18,414 nucleotides of DNA from Thermoleophilia bacterium (GCA_025964405.1 JAOPYW010000295.1:1-18414); one strand, 5' to 3'; counted from the stretch's first letter, positions 9,291-17,481 are shown. The notes: generated by a model from the sequence alone, not told the origin. Program-made: numbers and translations.

Positions 9291-10730
9291 ATGGGAACCG
9301 TGATCACGGGTGGCACGATCGTCACCGCGGCCGACACCTATCGCGCCGACGTGCGCATCGAGGGCGAGCGCATCGCGCGCATCGGCTTCGACCTGGCCGA
9401 GCCGGGCGACGCCCTGATCGACGCGACGGGCAAGCTCGTCATGCCGGGCGCGATCGACGTGCACACCCACCTCGACATGCCGTTCGGCGGTACCACGTCG
9501 TGCGACGACTTCACGACCGGTCACCTCGCCGCGCTGCACGGTGGCACGACCATGCACATCGACTTCGCGCAGCAGCCCCGCGGCGGCTCGCTGCAGGACG
9601 GGCTCGACACCTGGCACGCGAAGGCGAACGGCCGCGCCGTGATGGACTACGGCTTCCACATGATCGTCACCGACGCCCGTCCCGAGGTGGTCGAGGAGCT
9701 CGATTCGATGGTCGCGCAGGGCGTGCCGAGCTTCAAGCTGTTCCTCGCCTACCCCGGCGTGTTCATGGTCGACGACGACACCCTCTTCGCCGTCATGGAG
9801 CGCGCCCGTGACAACGGCGGGCTCGTGATGATGCACTGCGAGAACGGCGTGGTGATCGACCACCTCGTGCAGCGCGCCGTCGCCGAGGGCCACGCCGGCG
9901 AGCCCGGGTGGCACTACCGCACGCGCCCCGCGACGCTCGAGGGCGAGAGCACGGAACGCGCCATCGCACTCGCCAAGGTCGCGGGCGCGCCCCTCTACGT
10001 CGTGCACGTCACCTGCACCGAGGCCGTCGACGCCATCACCCGCGCCCGCGCGGAGGGGCAGCGCGTCTGGGGCGAGAGCTGCATCCAGTACTTCTTCCAC
10101 ACCCAGGACGACCTCGACCGCCCCGACTTCGAGGGCGCGAAGTTCGTCTGCTCACCCCCGCTCCGCACCGAGGCCGACCAGGCCCGCCTCTGGGATGCGA
10201 TCCGCCGCGACGAGCTCGAGGTCATCTCCACCGACCACTGCCCGTTCCGCTTCGCCGACCAGAAGACGCTCGGCGCCGACGACTTCCGCGCCATCCCGAA
10301 CGGCATGCCCGTGATCGAGGAGCGCATGAGCCTGCTCTCCACCGCCGTGCACGCGGGTCACCTCTCGTGGAACCGCCTCGTCGAGGTCGCCTCCACCAAC
10401 CCCGCGAAGCTGTTCGGCTGCTACCCGCAGAAGGGCGCGATCGCCCCCGGCTCCGACGCCGACATCGTGGTGTGGGATGCCGATGCCGAATACACGTGGA
10501 CGGTCGACCGGATCCACTCGGCCGTCGACTACACGACCTTCGAGGGCACGCCCGTGAAGGGCATCGCTTCGCACGTCTTCAGTCGGGGGGAGCTGGTCAT
10601 CGCCGACGGGGCCGCCACGGATGCCGCCACCCCCGGGCGCGGCCGGTTCGTGCACCGCCGCACCTTCGAGCACGCACGACCCGGCGAGTACCTCGGAAAC
10701 GTCACCACCGCCGAGCCGACGCATGCCTGA
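9291..10730 (+). CDS. hydA: Dihydropyrimidinase (D-hydantoinase)
   Basis: This 479-residue amidohydrolase opens dihydrouracil or dihydrothymine to N-carbamoyl-beta-alanine or N-carbamoyl-beta-aminoisobutyrate. The full dinuclear-metal set is visible: H58 and H60 (DVHTHLDMP), carboxylated lysine K149 (PSFKLFLAYPG), H182 (MMHCENG), H239 (VVHVTC) and D315 (ISTDHCPF). Y154, just after the lysine, matches the tyrosine important for stereospecific catalysis in this family. The length fits bacterial D-hydantoinases. A GGGAGGGG ribosome-binding site lies 4 nt before the ATG, and a 7-bp stem-loop precedes it. It is the first gene of the rightward arm and overlaps the VOC gene by 8 nt. Confidence 0.95.
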   Translation: MGTVITGGTIVTAADTYRADVRIEGERIARIGFDLAEPGDALIDATGKLVMPGAIDVHTHLDMPFGGTTSCDDFTTGHLAALHGGTTMHIDFAQQPRGGSLQDGLDTWHAKANGRAVMDYGFHMIVTDARPEVVEELDSMVAQGVPSFKLFLAYPGVFMVDDDTLFAVMERARDNGGLVMMHCENGVVIDHLVQRAVAEGHAGEPGWHYRTRPATLEGESTERAIALAKVAGAPLYVVHVTCTEAVDAITRARAEGQRVWGESCIQYFFHTQDDLDRPDFEGAKFVCSPPLRTEADQARLWDAIRRDELEVISTDHCPFRFADQKTLGADDFRAIPNGMPVIEERMSLLSTAVHAGHLSWNRLVEVASTNPAKLFGCYPQKGAIAPGSDADIVVWDADAEYTWTVDRIHSAVDYTTFEGTPVKGIASHVFSRGELVIADGAATDAATPGRGRFVHRRTFEHARPGEYLGNVTTAEPTHA

Positions 10731-11121
10731 CGCCGCGCTCCCACCGCTCGTGACCGGTGTCGACTTCGTCTCGCTGTTCGCACGCGACCTCGAGGTGGCG
10801 CGCACGTTCTACGCCGAGGTGCTGCGCCTGCCGCTGCTGACCGACCGCGCGCCCTACAACCTCGAGTTCCAGGTCGGAAACGTGACGCTCAGCCTGCTCG
10901 ACGCCGCCCAGATGGGCAACGGCATGGAGCACGCGGTCAACACGGGCGTCATCGCGCTGCACGTCGACGACGTCGCCGTGGCACGCGCCGAGCTCGAAGC
11001 CGCAGGGGTGACGTTCACCCGCGACACCATCGACACCGGCGTGTGTCACATGGGGCTCTTCACCGACCCCGACGGCAATGCCTTCATGCTCCACCACCGC
11101 TACGCACCCAAGGAGAACTGA
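10723..11121 (+). CDS. VOC-family (glyoxalase/bleomycin resistance-like) protein
   Basis: This 132-residue single-domain protein has the two beta-alpha-beta-beta-beta modules of the vicinal oxygen chelate fold. The first starts GVDFVSLFARDLEVARTFYAEVL and the second runs from VIALHVDDVAVARAELEAAG to GLFTDPDGNAFMLHHR. The FTDPDGN turn is the most diagnostic motif. The ATG lies inside the 3' end of the dihydropyrimidinase gene (8-nt overlap), and beta-ureidopropionase begins 1 nt after its stop, so it is firmly part of the rightward operon. VOC proteins include lyases, dioxygenases, epimerases and binding proteins, so a role in pyrimidine breakdown is implied only by position. Confidence 0.88.
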   Translation: MPDAALPPLVTGVDFVSLFARDLEVARTFYAEVLRLPLLTDRAPYNLEFQVGNVTLSLLDAAQMGNGMEHAVNTGVIALHVDDVAVARAELEAAGVTFTRDTIDTGVCHMGLFTDPDGNAFMLHHRYAPKEN

Positions 11122-11122
11122 C

Positions 11123-11977
11123 ATGTCGATCATCAAGGCAGCACTCATCCAGGCACACGCGAACATGGAGAAGCGCGAAGCGATCGACAAGCACGTCGGC
11201 ATGATCCGCGATGCGGCGTCACAGGGCGCGCAGATCGTCTGCCTGCAGGAGATCTTCTACGGCCCCTACTTCTGTGCCGACGAGGGCAACACCGAGTGGT
11301 TCCGAACGGCGGAGCACGCCGAGACCGGCCGCACCGTGGTGCTCATGCAGGAGCTCGCGAAGGAGCTCGGCATCGTGCTCGTGCTGCCGATCTACGAGGA
11401 GGCGATGCAGGGCGTGTACTACAACACGACCGTCGTGATCGACGCCGACGGCACGAATCTCGGCAAGTACCGCAAGACGCACATCCCGCAGGTCGGACCG
11501 ATCTTCTGGGAGAAGTTCTTCTTCAAGCCCGGCAACCTCGGCTACCCGGTGTTCGACACCGCGGTCGGCAAGGTGGGCATCGTCATCTGCTACGACCGCC
11601 ACTTCCCCGAGATCTACCGCGAGCTCGCGCTCAACGGCGCGCAGATCGTGTTCAACCCGTCGGCGACGGTCGAAAGTCTGTCGCGCTACCTCTGGGAGCT
11701 CGAGCAGGTCGCCGGAGCGGCGGCCAACGGCTACTGGGTCGGCGCGATCAACCGCGTCGGCGTCGAGAGCCCGATCTCCGAGCACAAGTTCTACGGTTCG
11801 AGCTACTTCGCGAATCCGAAGGGCGAGATCGTGGCGCAGGCCAACGACACCGACGACGCGATCGTCATCGCCGACATCGACCTCGACGAGATCCAGCGCG
11901 TGCGCGACACGTGGCAGTTCTTCCGCGACCGTCGCCCGGAGACCTACACCTCGACGGTGAACCCCGCACTCCCCTAG
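11123..11977 (+). CDS. Beta-ureidopropionase / N-carbamoyl amino acid amidohydrolase (nitrilase superfamily)
   Basis: This 284-residue carbon-nitrogen hydrolase is expected to split N-carbamoyl-beta-alanine into beta-alanine, CO2 and ammonia. The Glu-Lys-Cys triad is E43 (CLQEIFYGPYF), K118 (GKYRKTHIP) and C156 (VICYDRHFPE). The segments WEKFFFKPGN and the C-terminal DTWQFFRDRRPETY are typical of N-carbamyl amidohydrolases of this branch. AGGAG at 11111-11115 precedes the ATG, and the gap to the VOC stop is 1 nt. A weak stem (AGCAG-TCCC-CTGCT, 11980-11993) just after the stop could aid termination, but no T-run follows. It is the third step of the pathway and the last gene of the rightward arm. 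An N-carbamoylputrescine amidase was considered; context favours the pyrimidine role. Confidence 0.92.
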   Translation: MSIIKAALIQAHANMEKREAIDKHVGMIRDAASQGAQIVCLQEIFYGPYFCADEGNTEWFRTAEHAETGRTVVLMQELAKELGIVLVLPIYEEAMQGVYYNTTVVIDADGTNLGKYRKTHIPQVGPIFWEKFFFKPGNLGYPVFDTAVGKVGIVICYDRHFPEIYRELALNGAQIVFNPSATVESLSRYLWELEQVAGAAANGYWVGAINRVGVESPISEHKFYGSSYFANPKGEIVAQANDTDDAIVIADIDLDEIQRVRDTWQFFRDRRPETYTSTVNPALP

Positions 11978-12022
11978 GCAGCAGTCCCCTGCTCGTGTCG
12001 TCGCGGCTCGCCGTGGGCCACG

Positions 12023-12721
12023 CTACAGCGTGACGCCGAGCAGGCGACCGACGCTCCACGTGACGGCCATCGCCAGCGCGCCGCCCGCTGCCACGCGCAG
12101 CACGCCCTGACGGATGCGGCTGTGGCCGGCGCGCGCGGCGAGCGCACCCGCGCCCCCGAGCACCACGAGCGTCACGGCCATGGTGATCGTGATGCGCAGG
12201 CGGGTGGGTGCGGCCACGATCGCGACGACGGGCAACGCCGCGCCGACCGCGAAGCTCACCGCACTCAACCACGCCGCCTGCCACGGGCGAGCGATGATGC
12301 GGCTGTCGATGGCGAGCTCCTCGCGCAGGTGCGTGCCGAGCGCGTCGTGCTCCGTGAGTTCGGTCGCCACCTGGCGGGCCACGCCCTCCGTCACGCCGCG
12401 GGCACGGTAGATGGCCACGAGCTCCTCGAGCTCCTGGTCGGCGTCGTGGTCGAGCTCCCACTGCTCGAGGGCGATGTCCGAGCGTTCGGTGTCGCGCTGC
12501 GCCGCCACCGACACGTACTCGCCCGCCGCCATCGAGAGCGCGCCCGAGACGAGCCCTGCGAGCCCGACGGTCGTCAACGTCGTCGCCCCGGCGCCGGTCG
12601 CAGCCACCCCGATCACGAGCCCCGCCGTCGACACGATGCCGTCCTCGGCGCCGAGCACGAACGGACGCAGCCACCCTCCGGTGCCGATCGGGGCGTGGAT
12701 CTCTCGGTGTGGAGCTGGCAT
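12023..12721 (-). CDS. VIT1/CCC1-family integral membrane transporter
   Basis: The 232-residue protein carries the family signatures: LRPFVLGAEDGIVSTAGLVIGVA in the first membrane segment, and SMAAGEYVSVAAQRDTERSDI after the second. A cytoplasmic helical region rich in Asp/Glu follows (about residues 80-130), then three hydrophobic segments. Known relatives move Fe2+ or Mn2+ out of the cytosol or into a compartment. The substrate here is unproven. I chose ATG 12721 because GGAG lies just upstream; an in-frame ATG pair at 12814/12811 would add a hydrophilic extension of about 30 residues. It is divergent from the DoxX gene (126 bp between the starts) and convergent with beta-ureidopropionase. 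Confidence 0.88.
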   Translation of the reverse strand: MPAPHREIHAPIGTGGWLRPFVLGAEDGIVSTAGLVIGVAATGAGATTLTTVGLAGLVSGALSMAAGEYVSVAAQRDTERSDIALEQWELDHDADQELEELVAIYRARGVTEGVARQVATELTEHDALGTHLREELAIDSRIIARPWQAAWLSAVSFAVGAALPVVAIVAAPTRLRITITMAVTLVVLGGAGALAARAGHSRIRQGVLRVAAGGALAMAVTWSVGRLLGVTL

Positions 12722-12847
12722 CGCACTCCTTCGTCGTCGCGGGTCGAGCGCGTAGTTCTCGTCGGACAGCTGCGGTTTTCCCCCGACGTGCCGGGGTCGG
12801 TGCTCGGCCATCATCGTTGGTAGACGCAAACGACAGAAGGAATCACC

Positions 12848-13579
12848 ATGCACGCCGCACTCACCCCCCGCGAACGAAGCTTCCGCATCCTACTCGCGCT
12901 CCTCCTCGGCATCGTCGCCGTGCGCCTCGGATTCTCGAGCGGCGCCCTCAACACGGTCGAGGCGATCGGCTCCATCGTGATCGGGCTCGGTGCCCTCGCC
13001 ACCGGGGTCCTGGGTCGCAGCACCGGTTTCGCCGGCCTCGACACCCCGTTCTCGCTCGGCTTCCTCACCGCACGACTGTTCGTGGGCTGGCAGTTCCTCC
13101 ACGCCGGCTGGGAGAAGTTCAACGAGCCCGGCTGGCTCGGCAGCAGCCACGGCGCCGCGGCCAAGGGGTTCCTGACCGGAGCCGCCGACCCCGCAGCGTC
13201 GAGCGGGGCGCATCCGTCGGTGCCGGGCTGGTTCGGTGACCTCGCCTCGAACGTCTTCCTGCCCCATTCCGAGATCATGGCGTACTTCATCGTGCTCGGC
13301 GAGGTCGCCGTCGGCGTCGGGCTCATCGTTGGCCTGTTCACGCGCACCGCAGCGTTCTTCGGGCTCACCATGAACCTCGCCTTCCTGTTCGCCGGCTCCA
13401 CCGGCGGCGGCATCAGCCCGCTCATGGTCGTCGCCGAACTGGTCGTGATGACCGGTGCGATCGCCGCAGTTCAGGCGCTGAGTGCAGACCGCGTGGTCAC
13501 CACGGCTCGCGGCGGCGATGGCCAGGCTGCGCGCCAGCTCCACGTACCCGCCTCATGGCGTCGCGTGCCGGCTGCCTGA
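12848..13579 (+). CDS. DoxX-like integral membrane protein
   Basis: The 243-residue protein has about six hydrophobic segments: RILLALLLGIVAVRLGF, AIGSIVIGLGALATGVLG, LGFLTARLFVGWQFLHAGWEKF, YFIVLGEVAVGVGLIVGLF, AFFGLTMNLAFLFAG and LMVVAELVVMTGAIAAVQAL. The third segment (FVGWQFLHAGWEKF) and GEVAVGVGLIVG match the DoxX / thiosulfate:quinone oxidoreductase small-subunit superfamily. A good ribosome-binding site (AGAAGGA) precedes the ATG. No DoxA-type partner is present. A zinc alcohol dehydrogenase follows 45 nt downstream on the same strand, suggesting an operon. The catalytic or stress role is undetermined; the superfamily label is fairly secure, the function is not. Confidence 0.82.
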   Translation: MHAALTPRERSFRILLALLLGIVAVRLGFSSGALNTVEAIGSIVIGLGALATGVLGRSTGFAGLDTPFSLGFLTARLFVGWQFLHAGWEKFNEPGWLGSSHGAAAKGFLTGAADPAASSGAHPSVPGWFGDLASNVFLPHSEIMAYFIVLGEVAVGVGLIVGLFTRTAAFFGLTMNLAFLFAGSTGGGISPLMVVAELVVMTGAIAAVQALSADRVVTTARGGDGQAARQLHVPASWRRVPAA

Positions 13580-13624
13580 TCACGGGCCCACATCCAGCTC
13601 CCCCACAGCGAACTCGAGGACACC

Positions 13625-14722
13625 ATGCAGGCACTCACGTACACGCGCTCATCCGACCATCCGTCCTGGAGCGAGGTCGCCCGACCGACCATCCAGGACG
13701 CCACCGATGCGGTCGTTCGCATCACGACCACGACGATCTGCGGCTCCGACCTCCACATCCTCAAGGGTGACGTTCCCGAGGTCACCGAGGGACGGGTCCT
13801 CGGACACGAGGCGATTGGCGTGATCGAGGAGCTCGGTTCAGCCGTGACATCGTTCGCGGTCGGCGACCGCGTGCTCATCTCGTGCATCACGTCGTGCGGT
13901 CGCTGTGAGCAGTGCCGCACCGGCAGGTACGGCATCTGCAGCGGCGGTGGCGGCTGGATCCTCGGCCACACCATCGACGGCGTGCAGGCAGACTTCGCGC
14001 GCATCCCGTTCGCCGACTACTCGCTGTATGCGGTGCCCGACGCGCTGGATGACGAACAGGTGCTCTTCCTCGCCGACATCCTGCCGACCGCGTTCGAGGT
14101 CGGTGTCATCAACGGCAAGGTGCAGCCCGGCGACACCGTCGCCATCGTGGGCGCGGGCCCCGTCGGCCTGGCGGCACTCATGACGGCGCAGCTGTTCACC
14201 CCGGGACGCATCATCGTCTCCGACCCGCTCGCCAGTCGCCGCGAACGCGCGCTGGAATACGGCGCCGACGTCGCCATCGATCCGACGAACGGCGATGCGG
14301 CCGCACAGGTGCTGGCACTCACCGACGGTGTGGGCGTCGACGTCGCGATCGAGGCCGTCGGACTCCCGGCCACCTTCGAATCCGCCGTCGACATGGTGCG
14401 CGCCGGCGGTCGTCTCGCCAACATCGGTGTGCACGGCAAGCCCGTCACGCTCCACATGGAGCGACTCTGGACCCGCGACGTCACCATCACGACCGGCCTG
14501 GTCGACACCTGGTCGATCCCGATGCTCCTGCGCCTGGTCGAGCAGGGCAAGCTCGACGGCCGTCGCTTCGCCACCCACCACTTCGACCTCGACCACGTCG
14601 TCGATGCCTACGGCGAGTTCGGCGACGCAGCCACCTCCGGCGTCAACAAGGTCGTCCTCCACGGCGACGCCCTGGTCAATCGCGCGGGAACCGCCGACGT
14701 GCTCGTCGCGGCGGTCGACTGA
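13625..14722 (+). CDS. Zinc-dependent medium-chain alcohol dehydrogenase
   Basis: The 365-residue protein is a zinc MDR enzyme oxidising or reducing an alcohol/carbonyl pair with NAD(P). Catalytic zinc ligands are C39 (TTTICGSDLH) and H61/E62 (GHEAIG). The structural zinc loop has C91, C94, C97 and C105. The Rossmann nucleotide site reads VAIVGAGPVGLAAL. A GAGGA ribosome-binding site lies a few bases before the ATG. The nearest subgroups are isopropanol- and glutathione-independent-type dehydrogenases with an unfused GHE catalytic core, but the substrate is not deducible. It follows the DoxX gene by 45 nt on the same strand and converges on ispE with 6 nt between the stops. Confidence 0.93.
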   Translation: MQALTYTRSSDHPSWSEVARPTIQDATDAVVRITTTTICGSDLHILKGDVPEVTEGRVLGHEAIGVIEELGSAVTSFAVGDRVLISCITSCGRCEQCRTGRYGICSGGGGWILGHTIDGVQADFARIPFADYSLYAVPDALDDEQVLFLADILPTAFEVGVINGKVQPGDTVAIVGAGPVGLAALMTAQLFTPGRIIVSDPLASRRERALEYGADVAIDPTNGDAAAQVLALTDGVGVDVAIEAVGLPATFESAVDMVRAGGRLANIGVHGKPVTLHMERLWTRDVTITTGLVDTWSIPMLLRLVEQGKLDGRRFATHHFDLDHVVDAYGEFGDAATSGVNKVVLHGDALVNRAGTADVLVAAVD

Positions 14723-14728
14723 CGGCCT

Positions 14729-15631
14729 CTACGGCGCCGTGGTCCAGGCGACACGGAGCCAGCAGCCGGGGATCGCCGTGGTCGCCACGCCCTCGAACGC
14801 GCGGCGTTCGGCATGTGACGTCACGGGCACGGCGACCGTGGCGCCACTGCCGCAGATGAGCGGCTCGCCGCCGGCATCCTCGAAGGCGCCGACGAGCTTG
14901 TCGAGCGCTTCGCAGCTGGCGCGCGCCGGGCCCGCGAGGTCGTTGCGCTTGCGGCGGCGTCGCGCGAGCCTGAGGGCCTCGTCGTCGCGCTCGGGGAGCG
15001 GATCGAGGAGGCCGGCCTCGTGGAGCGAGTAGACGTCGGCCGTCGACTGGTGCACGTTCGGGAAGGCGAGGAGCCATGCGCGGGGCGGTACGGCCGCCGT
15101 GCGTTCGATGCGCTCCCCCCGTCCGCGGGCGATGGCAGTGGCCGTGGGACCCAGCAGGAAGAACGGCACGTCGGAGCCGATGCCGGCGGCGATCTCGTGC
15201 AGCTCCTCCTCGGTGAGCGGATGGTCGAGGAGCATGTTGACGGTACGCAGCGCGGCCGCCGCGTCACTCGACCCGCCGCCGAGGCCGCCGCCGATCGGGA
15301 TCTCCTTCTCGATCGTCACCCACACGCGGGCGCCCTGCTTCGCACGCGCGAGCAGCTCCTCCACCGCACGCGTCACGAGCGTGTCGCCACCCGGGATGTC
15401 GGGCGCCTCCACCAGCACGTCGACGATGTCGGAATCCCAGAGCTCGAGGTCGACGTCGACGCGATCGGCCAGGTCGAGCGTCTGCATCACGCTGACGACC
15501 TCGTGGAACCCGTCGGCGCGCTGCTCGCCCACGGCCAGCAGCAGGTTGAGCTTGGCCGGCGCGATCGCCGTCGCGCGCAGCGTGCCCTCGGCTTCGGTCG
15601 CGTCGATGCCCGCCCCGCGTCGCACCATCAC
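14729..15631 (-). CDS. ispE: 4-diphosphocytidyl-2-C-methyl-D-erythritol kinase
   Basis: IspE phosphorylates CDP-methylerythritol in the non-mevalonate (MEP) isoprenoid pathway. The 300-residue product has the GHMP-kinase hallmarks: substrate motif APAKLNLLLAVG near residue 25, the ATP loop IPIGGGLGGGSSDAAAAL near residue 115, SDVPFFLLG, and the C-terminal glycine motif LICGSGATVAVPV. The start may be GTG 15631 (GTGA overlap with the rsmA stop) or ATG 15628 one codon later (TGATG); both imply translational coupling. A stretch of basic residues (RLARRRRKRNDL) near residue 225 is locally unusual but lies in a variable loop. It is the last gene of the tatD-rsmA-ispE operon. Confidence 0.95.
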   Translation of the reverse strand: MMVRRGAGIDATEAEGTLRATAIAPAKLNLLLAVGEQRADGFHEVVSVMQTLDLADRVDVDLELWDSDIVDVLVEAPDIPGGDTLVTRAVEELLARAKQGARVWVTIEKEIPIGGGLGGGSSDAAAALRTVNMLLDHPLTEEELHEIAAGIGSDVPFFLLGPTATAIARGRGERIERTAAVPPRAWLLAFPNVHQSTADVYSLHEAGLLDPLPERDDEALRLARRRRKRNDLAGPARASCEALDKLVGAFEDAGGEPLICGSGATVAVPVTSHAERRAFEGVATTAIPGCWLRVAWTTAP

Positions 15632-16479
15632 CCACTGACCACACGATCGGCGATGCGACTGCCTCCGAGCGCCTCGAACACCGAGACGAACCGCTCGGGC
15701 GAGAGCTGCTCGGGGCGGGCGGCAGGCGGCAGGTCGACCGCCGCGAGCGCCTCGACGGTCGCATCACGCAGGGCGATGCCGGCGGTCTGCAGGTTGTTGG
15801 CCAGCGTCTTGCGTCGATGCATGAAGGCGGTCTTGGTGAAGGCCGCGAAGGCGGGCACCCGCTCCGGTGCGAGCAGGCGGTCGGTGCGCCGGAACGCGAT
15901 GAGCACGCTGTCGACGTTGGGCGGCGGCACGAACACCGAGCGCGACACCTTGTGCACGCCGGTGCGTTCGCAGGTGGTGCGCAGCAGCACGCTGAGCGCG
16001 TTGTAGCCCTTCGAGCCCTCGTCGGCGAAGAACCGGTCGCCGATCTCGCGCTGCACCATCACGCAGTAGGAGCGCAGCCCCGGTGCGTGCTGGAGCGCCT
16101 CCGCCACGATCGGCGCGGCCACGTGGTACGGCAGGTTCGACACCATCTTGGTGGGCTCGGGCGTGAGCGTCGCGGGATCGAGTTCGGTCGCGTCGCTCCA
16201 GTGGATCGTCACGTTCGCCAGATCGGCTGACATCGCCGCGATGGCGGGTTCGAGCCGACGGTCCATCTCCACGCCGTGCACGTGGCTGACACGCCGCGCG
16301 AGGTAGTCGGTGAGCACACCGACGCCCACGCCCGGCTCGTAGCAGACATCCTCGGGCGTCAGCTCCGCGAGGCGTTCGATCACGTCGAGCACGTTGTTGT
16401 CGACGAGGAAGTGCTGCCCGAGGTTCGTGTCGGGCGTCAGGCCGAAGCGGCGGAGCTGGTCGCGTGTGAGCTGGGCCAT
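15628..16479 (-). CDS. rsmA: 16S rRNA (adenine1518-N6/adenine1519-N6)-dimethyltransferase
   Basis: RsmA (KsgA) dimethylates two adjacent adenines in the 3' terminal hairpin of 16S rRNA late in small-subunit assembly, using S-adenosylmethionine. The 283 residues show the family N-terminus (NLGQHFLVDNNVLDVI), the SAM loop YEPGVGVGVLTDYLA (the usual GxGxG form), GVEMDRRL, and the catalytic NLPYHV motif. VFVPPPNVDSVLIAF follows, with a C-terminal helical domain after it. The length is normal. It lies 6 nt after tatD and overlaps ispE, matching the common actinobacterial order. Confidence 0.96.
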   Translation of the reverse strand: MAQLTRDQLRRFGLTPDTNLGQHFLVDNNVLDVIERLAELTPEDVCYEPGVGVGVLTDYLARRVSHVHGVEMDRRLEPAIAAMSADLANVTIHWSDATELDPATLTPEPTKMVSNLPYHVAAPIVAEALQHAPGLRSYCVMVQREIGDRFFADEGSKGYNALSVLLRTTCERTGVHKVSRSVFVPPPNVDSVLIAFRRTDRLLAPERVPAFAAFTKTAFMHRRKTLANNLQTAGIALRDATVEALAAVDLPPAARPEQLSPERFVSVFEALGGSRIADRVVSG

Positions 16480-16485
16480 GGCGGG

Positions 16486-17265
16486 TCAGGCGCCCACGGC
16501 CGCGGGGGTCCAGCCGAACGTGCGCTCGGCGGTCGCGACGGTCGCGGCGCGGGCCGCGTCGAAGGAGATGCCGTGCACGTCGGCGAGCACCTGCAGCGTG
16601 TGCTGCACGAAGGCGGGCTGGTTGCGCGTGCCCCGCATGGGCTTCGGCGCGAGGTAGGGCGCGTCGGTCTCCACCATCAGCCGATCGAGGGGGAGCCGAC
16701 GGCAGGCGTCGCGGAGTGCGTCTGCCGTACCGTAGGTGAGGTTGCCGGCGAACGAGCAGACCCAGCGATCGTGGCCGAGCACGCGGTCGACATCGGCCGG
16801 GTCGGTGAGCGCGTAGCAGTGCAGCACCACGTCGAGGTCACTGGCCGACGCCTCGAGCGCGGCGATCGTGTAGGCCGCGGCGTCGCGCGAGTGGATGATG
16901 AGCGGCAGCCCGAGTTCGCGCGCGAGCGCGCACTGCAGGTCGAAGGCCGGGCGCTGCTGCTCGAGCGTGCCCGCATCGTGGAACTGGTCGAATCCGGTCT
17001 CGCCGATCGCCACCACGAGCGGATCGCGAGCAAGCTCCGCGATCTCGCCGAAGGTGTCGAGGTCGAAGGCGGCCGCCGACAACGGGTGCACGCCCGCGGC
17101 GATGCGCACGTCGTCGGGGTGGGCGCGGGCGATCTCGAGCGTCGCGCGGATGGAGTCGGCACCGCAGCCGATCGAGACCATGCCCTGCACGCCCACGGCG
17201 CGCGCCGCGGCGATCGCGCCGGCTGCGTCGTCGAGCGAATCCAGGTGGGTGTGCGAGTCGATCAC
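16486..17265 (-). CDS. tatD: TatD-family metal-dependent DNase / hydrolase
   Basis: The 259-residue protein is a TatD-type amidohydrolase. It has the metal-binding DSHTHLD at residues 3-9, AAGVHPLS, the glutamate in AIGETGFD, histidines in IIHSRDA and LHCYA, and VETDAPYLAP near the end. Family members are metal-dependent 3'-5' exonucleases or D-aminoacyl-tRNA-related hydrolases. I chose GTG 17265 because the conserved motif follows at once and a TACAAT box lies 6 nt upstream; an ATG at 17352 would add 29 residues that read through the 13-bp hairpin. It heads the tatD-rsmA-ispE operon. Confidence 0.93.
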   Translation of the reverse strand: MIDSHTHLDSLDDAAGAIAAARAVGVQGMVSIGCGADSIRATLEIARAHPDDVRIAAGVHPLSAAAFDLDTFGEIAELARDPLVVAIGETGFDQFHDAGTLEQQRPAFDLQCALARELGLPLIIHSRDAAAYTIAALEASASDLDVVLHCYALTDPADVDRVLGHDRWVCSFAGNLTYGTADALRDACRRLPLDRLMVETDAPYLAPKPMRGTRNQPAFVQHTLQVLADVHGISFDAARAATVATAERTFGWTPAAVGA

Positions 17266-17271
17266 CCGGTG

Positions 17272-17277
17272 ATTGTA
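17272..17277 (-). promoter_or_regulatory. -10 box (TACAAT) of a leaderless promoter for tatD-rsmA-ispE
   Basis: On the minus strand TACAAT is followed by exactly 6 nt and then the GTG start at 17265, with no Shine-Dalgarno between them. The transcript should start at the initiation codon. No good -35 hexamer is visible 16-19 nt upstream. Confidence 0.6.
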
Positions 17278-17307
17278 CCGGTGATCCGGAGTCGCGATCG
17301 ACCAGCA

Positions 17308-17340
17308 GGGGCCCGCGCGATGGTTGGTCGCGCGGGCCCC
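17308..17340. terminator. Perfect 13-bp GC-rich stem-loop upstream of tatD
   Basis: GGGGCCCGCGCGA (17308-17320) and its exact reverse complement (17328-17340) flank a 7-nt loop, TGGTTGG. The stem is strong enough to act as a terminator or insulator, but neither strand has a T-run after it. It lies in the divergent tatD/marR gap, not after a visible gene. It may be a relic of a lost neighbour or an attenuator-like element. Confidence 0.45.
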
Positions 17341-17481
17341 GTGCCTGTCCATGGAGTGAATCAGCTCGGGGCGTCTTCACTGGGGTCCGGATCCAACCCC
17401 GCCGGCGACTGCGGCGCGGATCCGAATACGTGGCGCCGCGGGCCCCCCGGCCCCACGGCAATACTTGGACACTCCCATGGA

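Noticed and set aside
12722..12811. Minus-strand SDENYAL segment resembling a tmRNA proteolysis tag
   Set aside because: There is no tag stop codon after it, no tRNA-like ends and no room for a tmRNA in the 126-bp gap. The match is likely chance or an N-terminal extension of the transporter.
17353..17481. Possible 33-codon minus-strand leader peptide starting just after a TATACT box
   Set aside because: It lacks a ribosome-binding site, the box is only 2 nt from the ATG, and its Arg/Gly/Ala composition looks like GC-driven chance.
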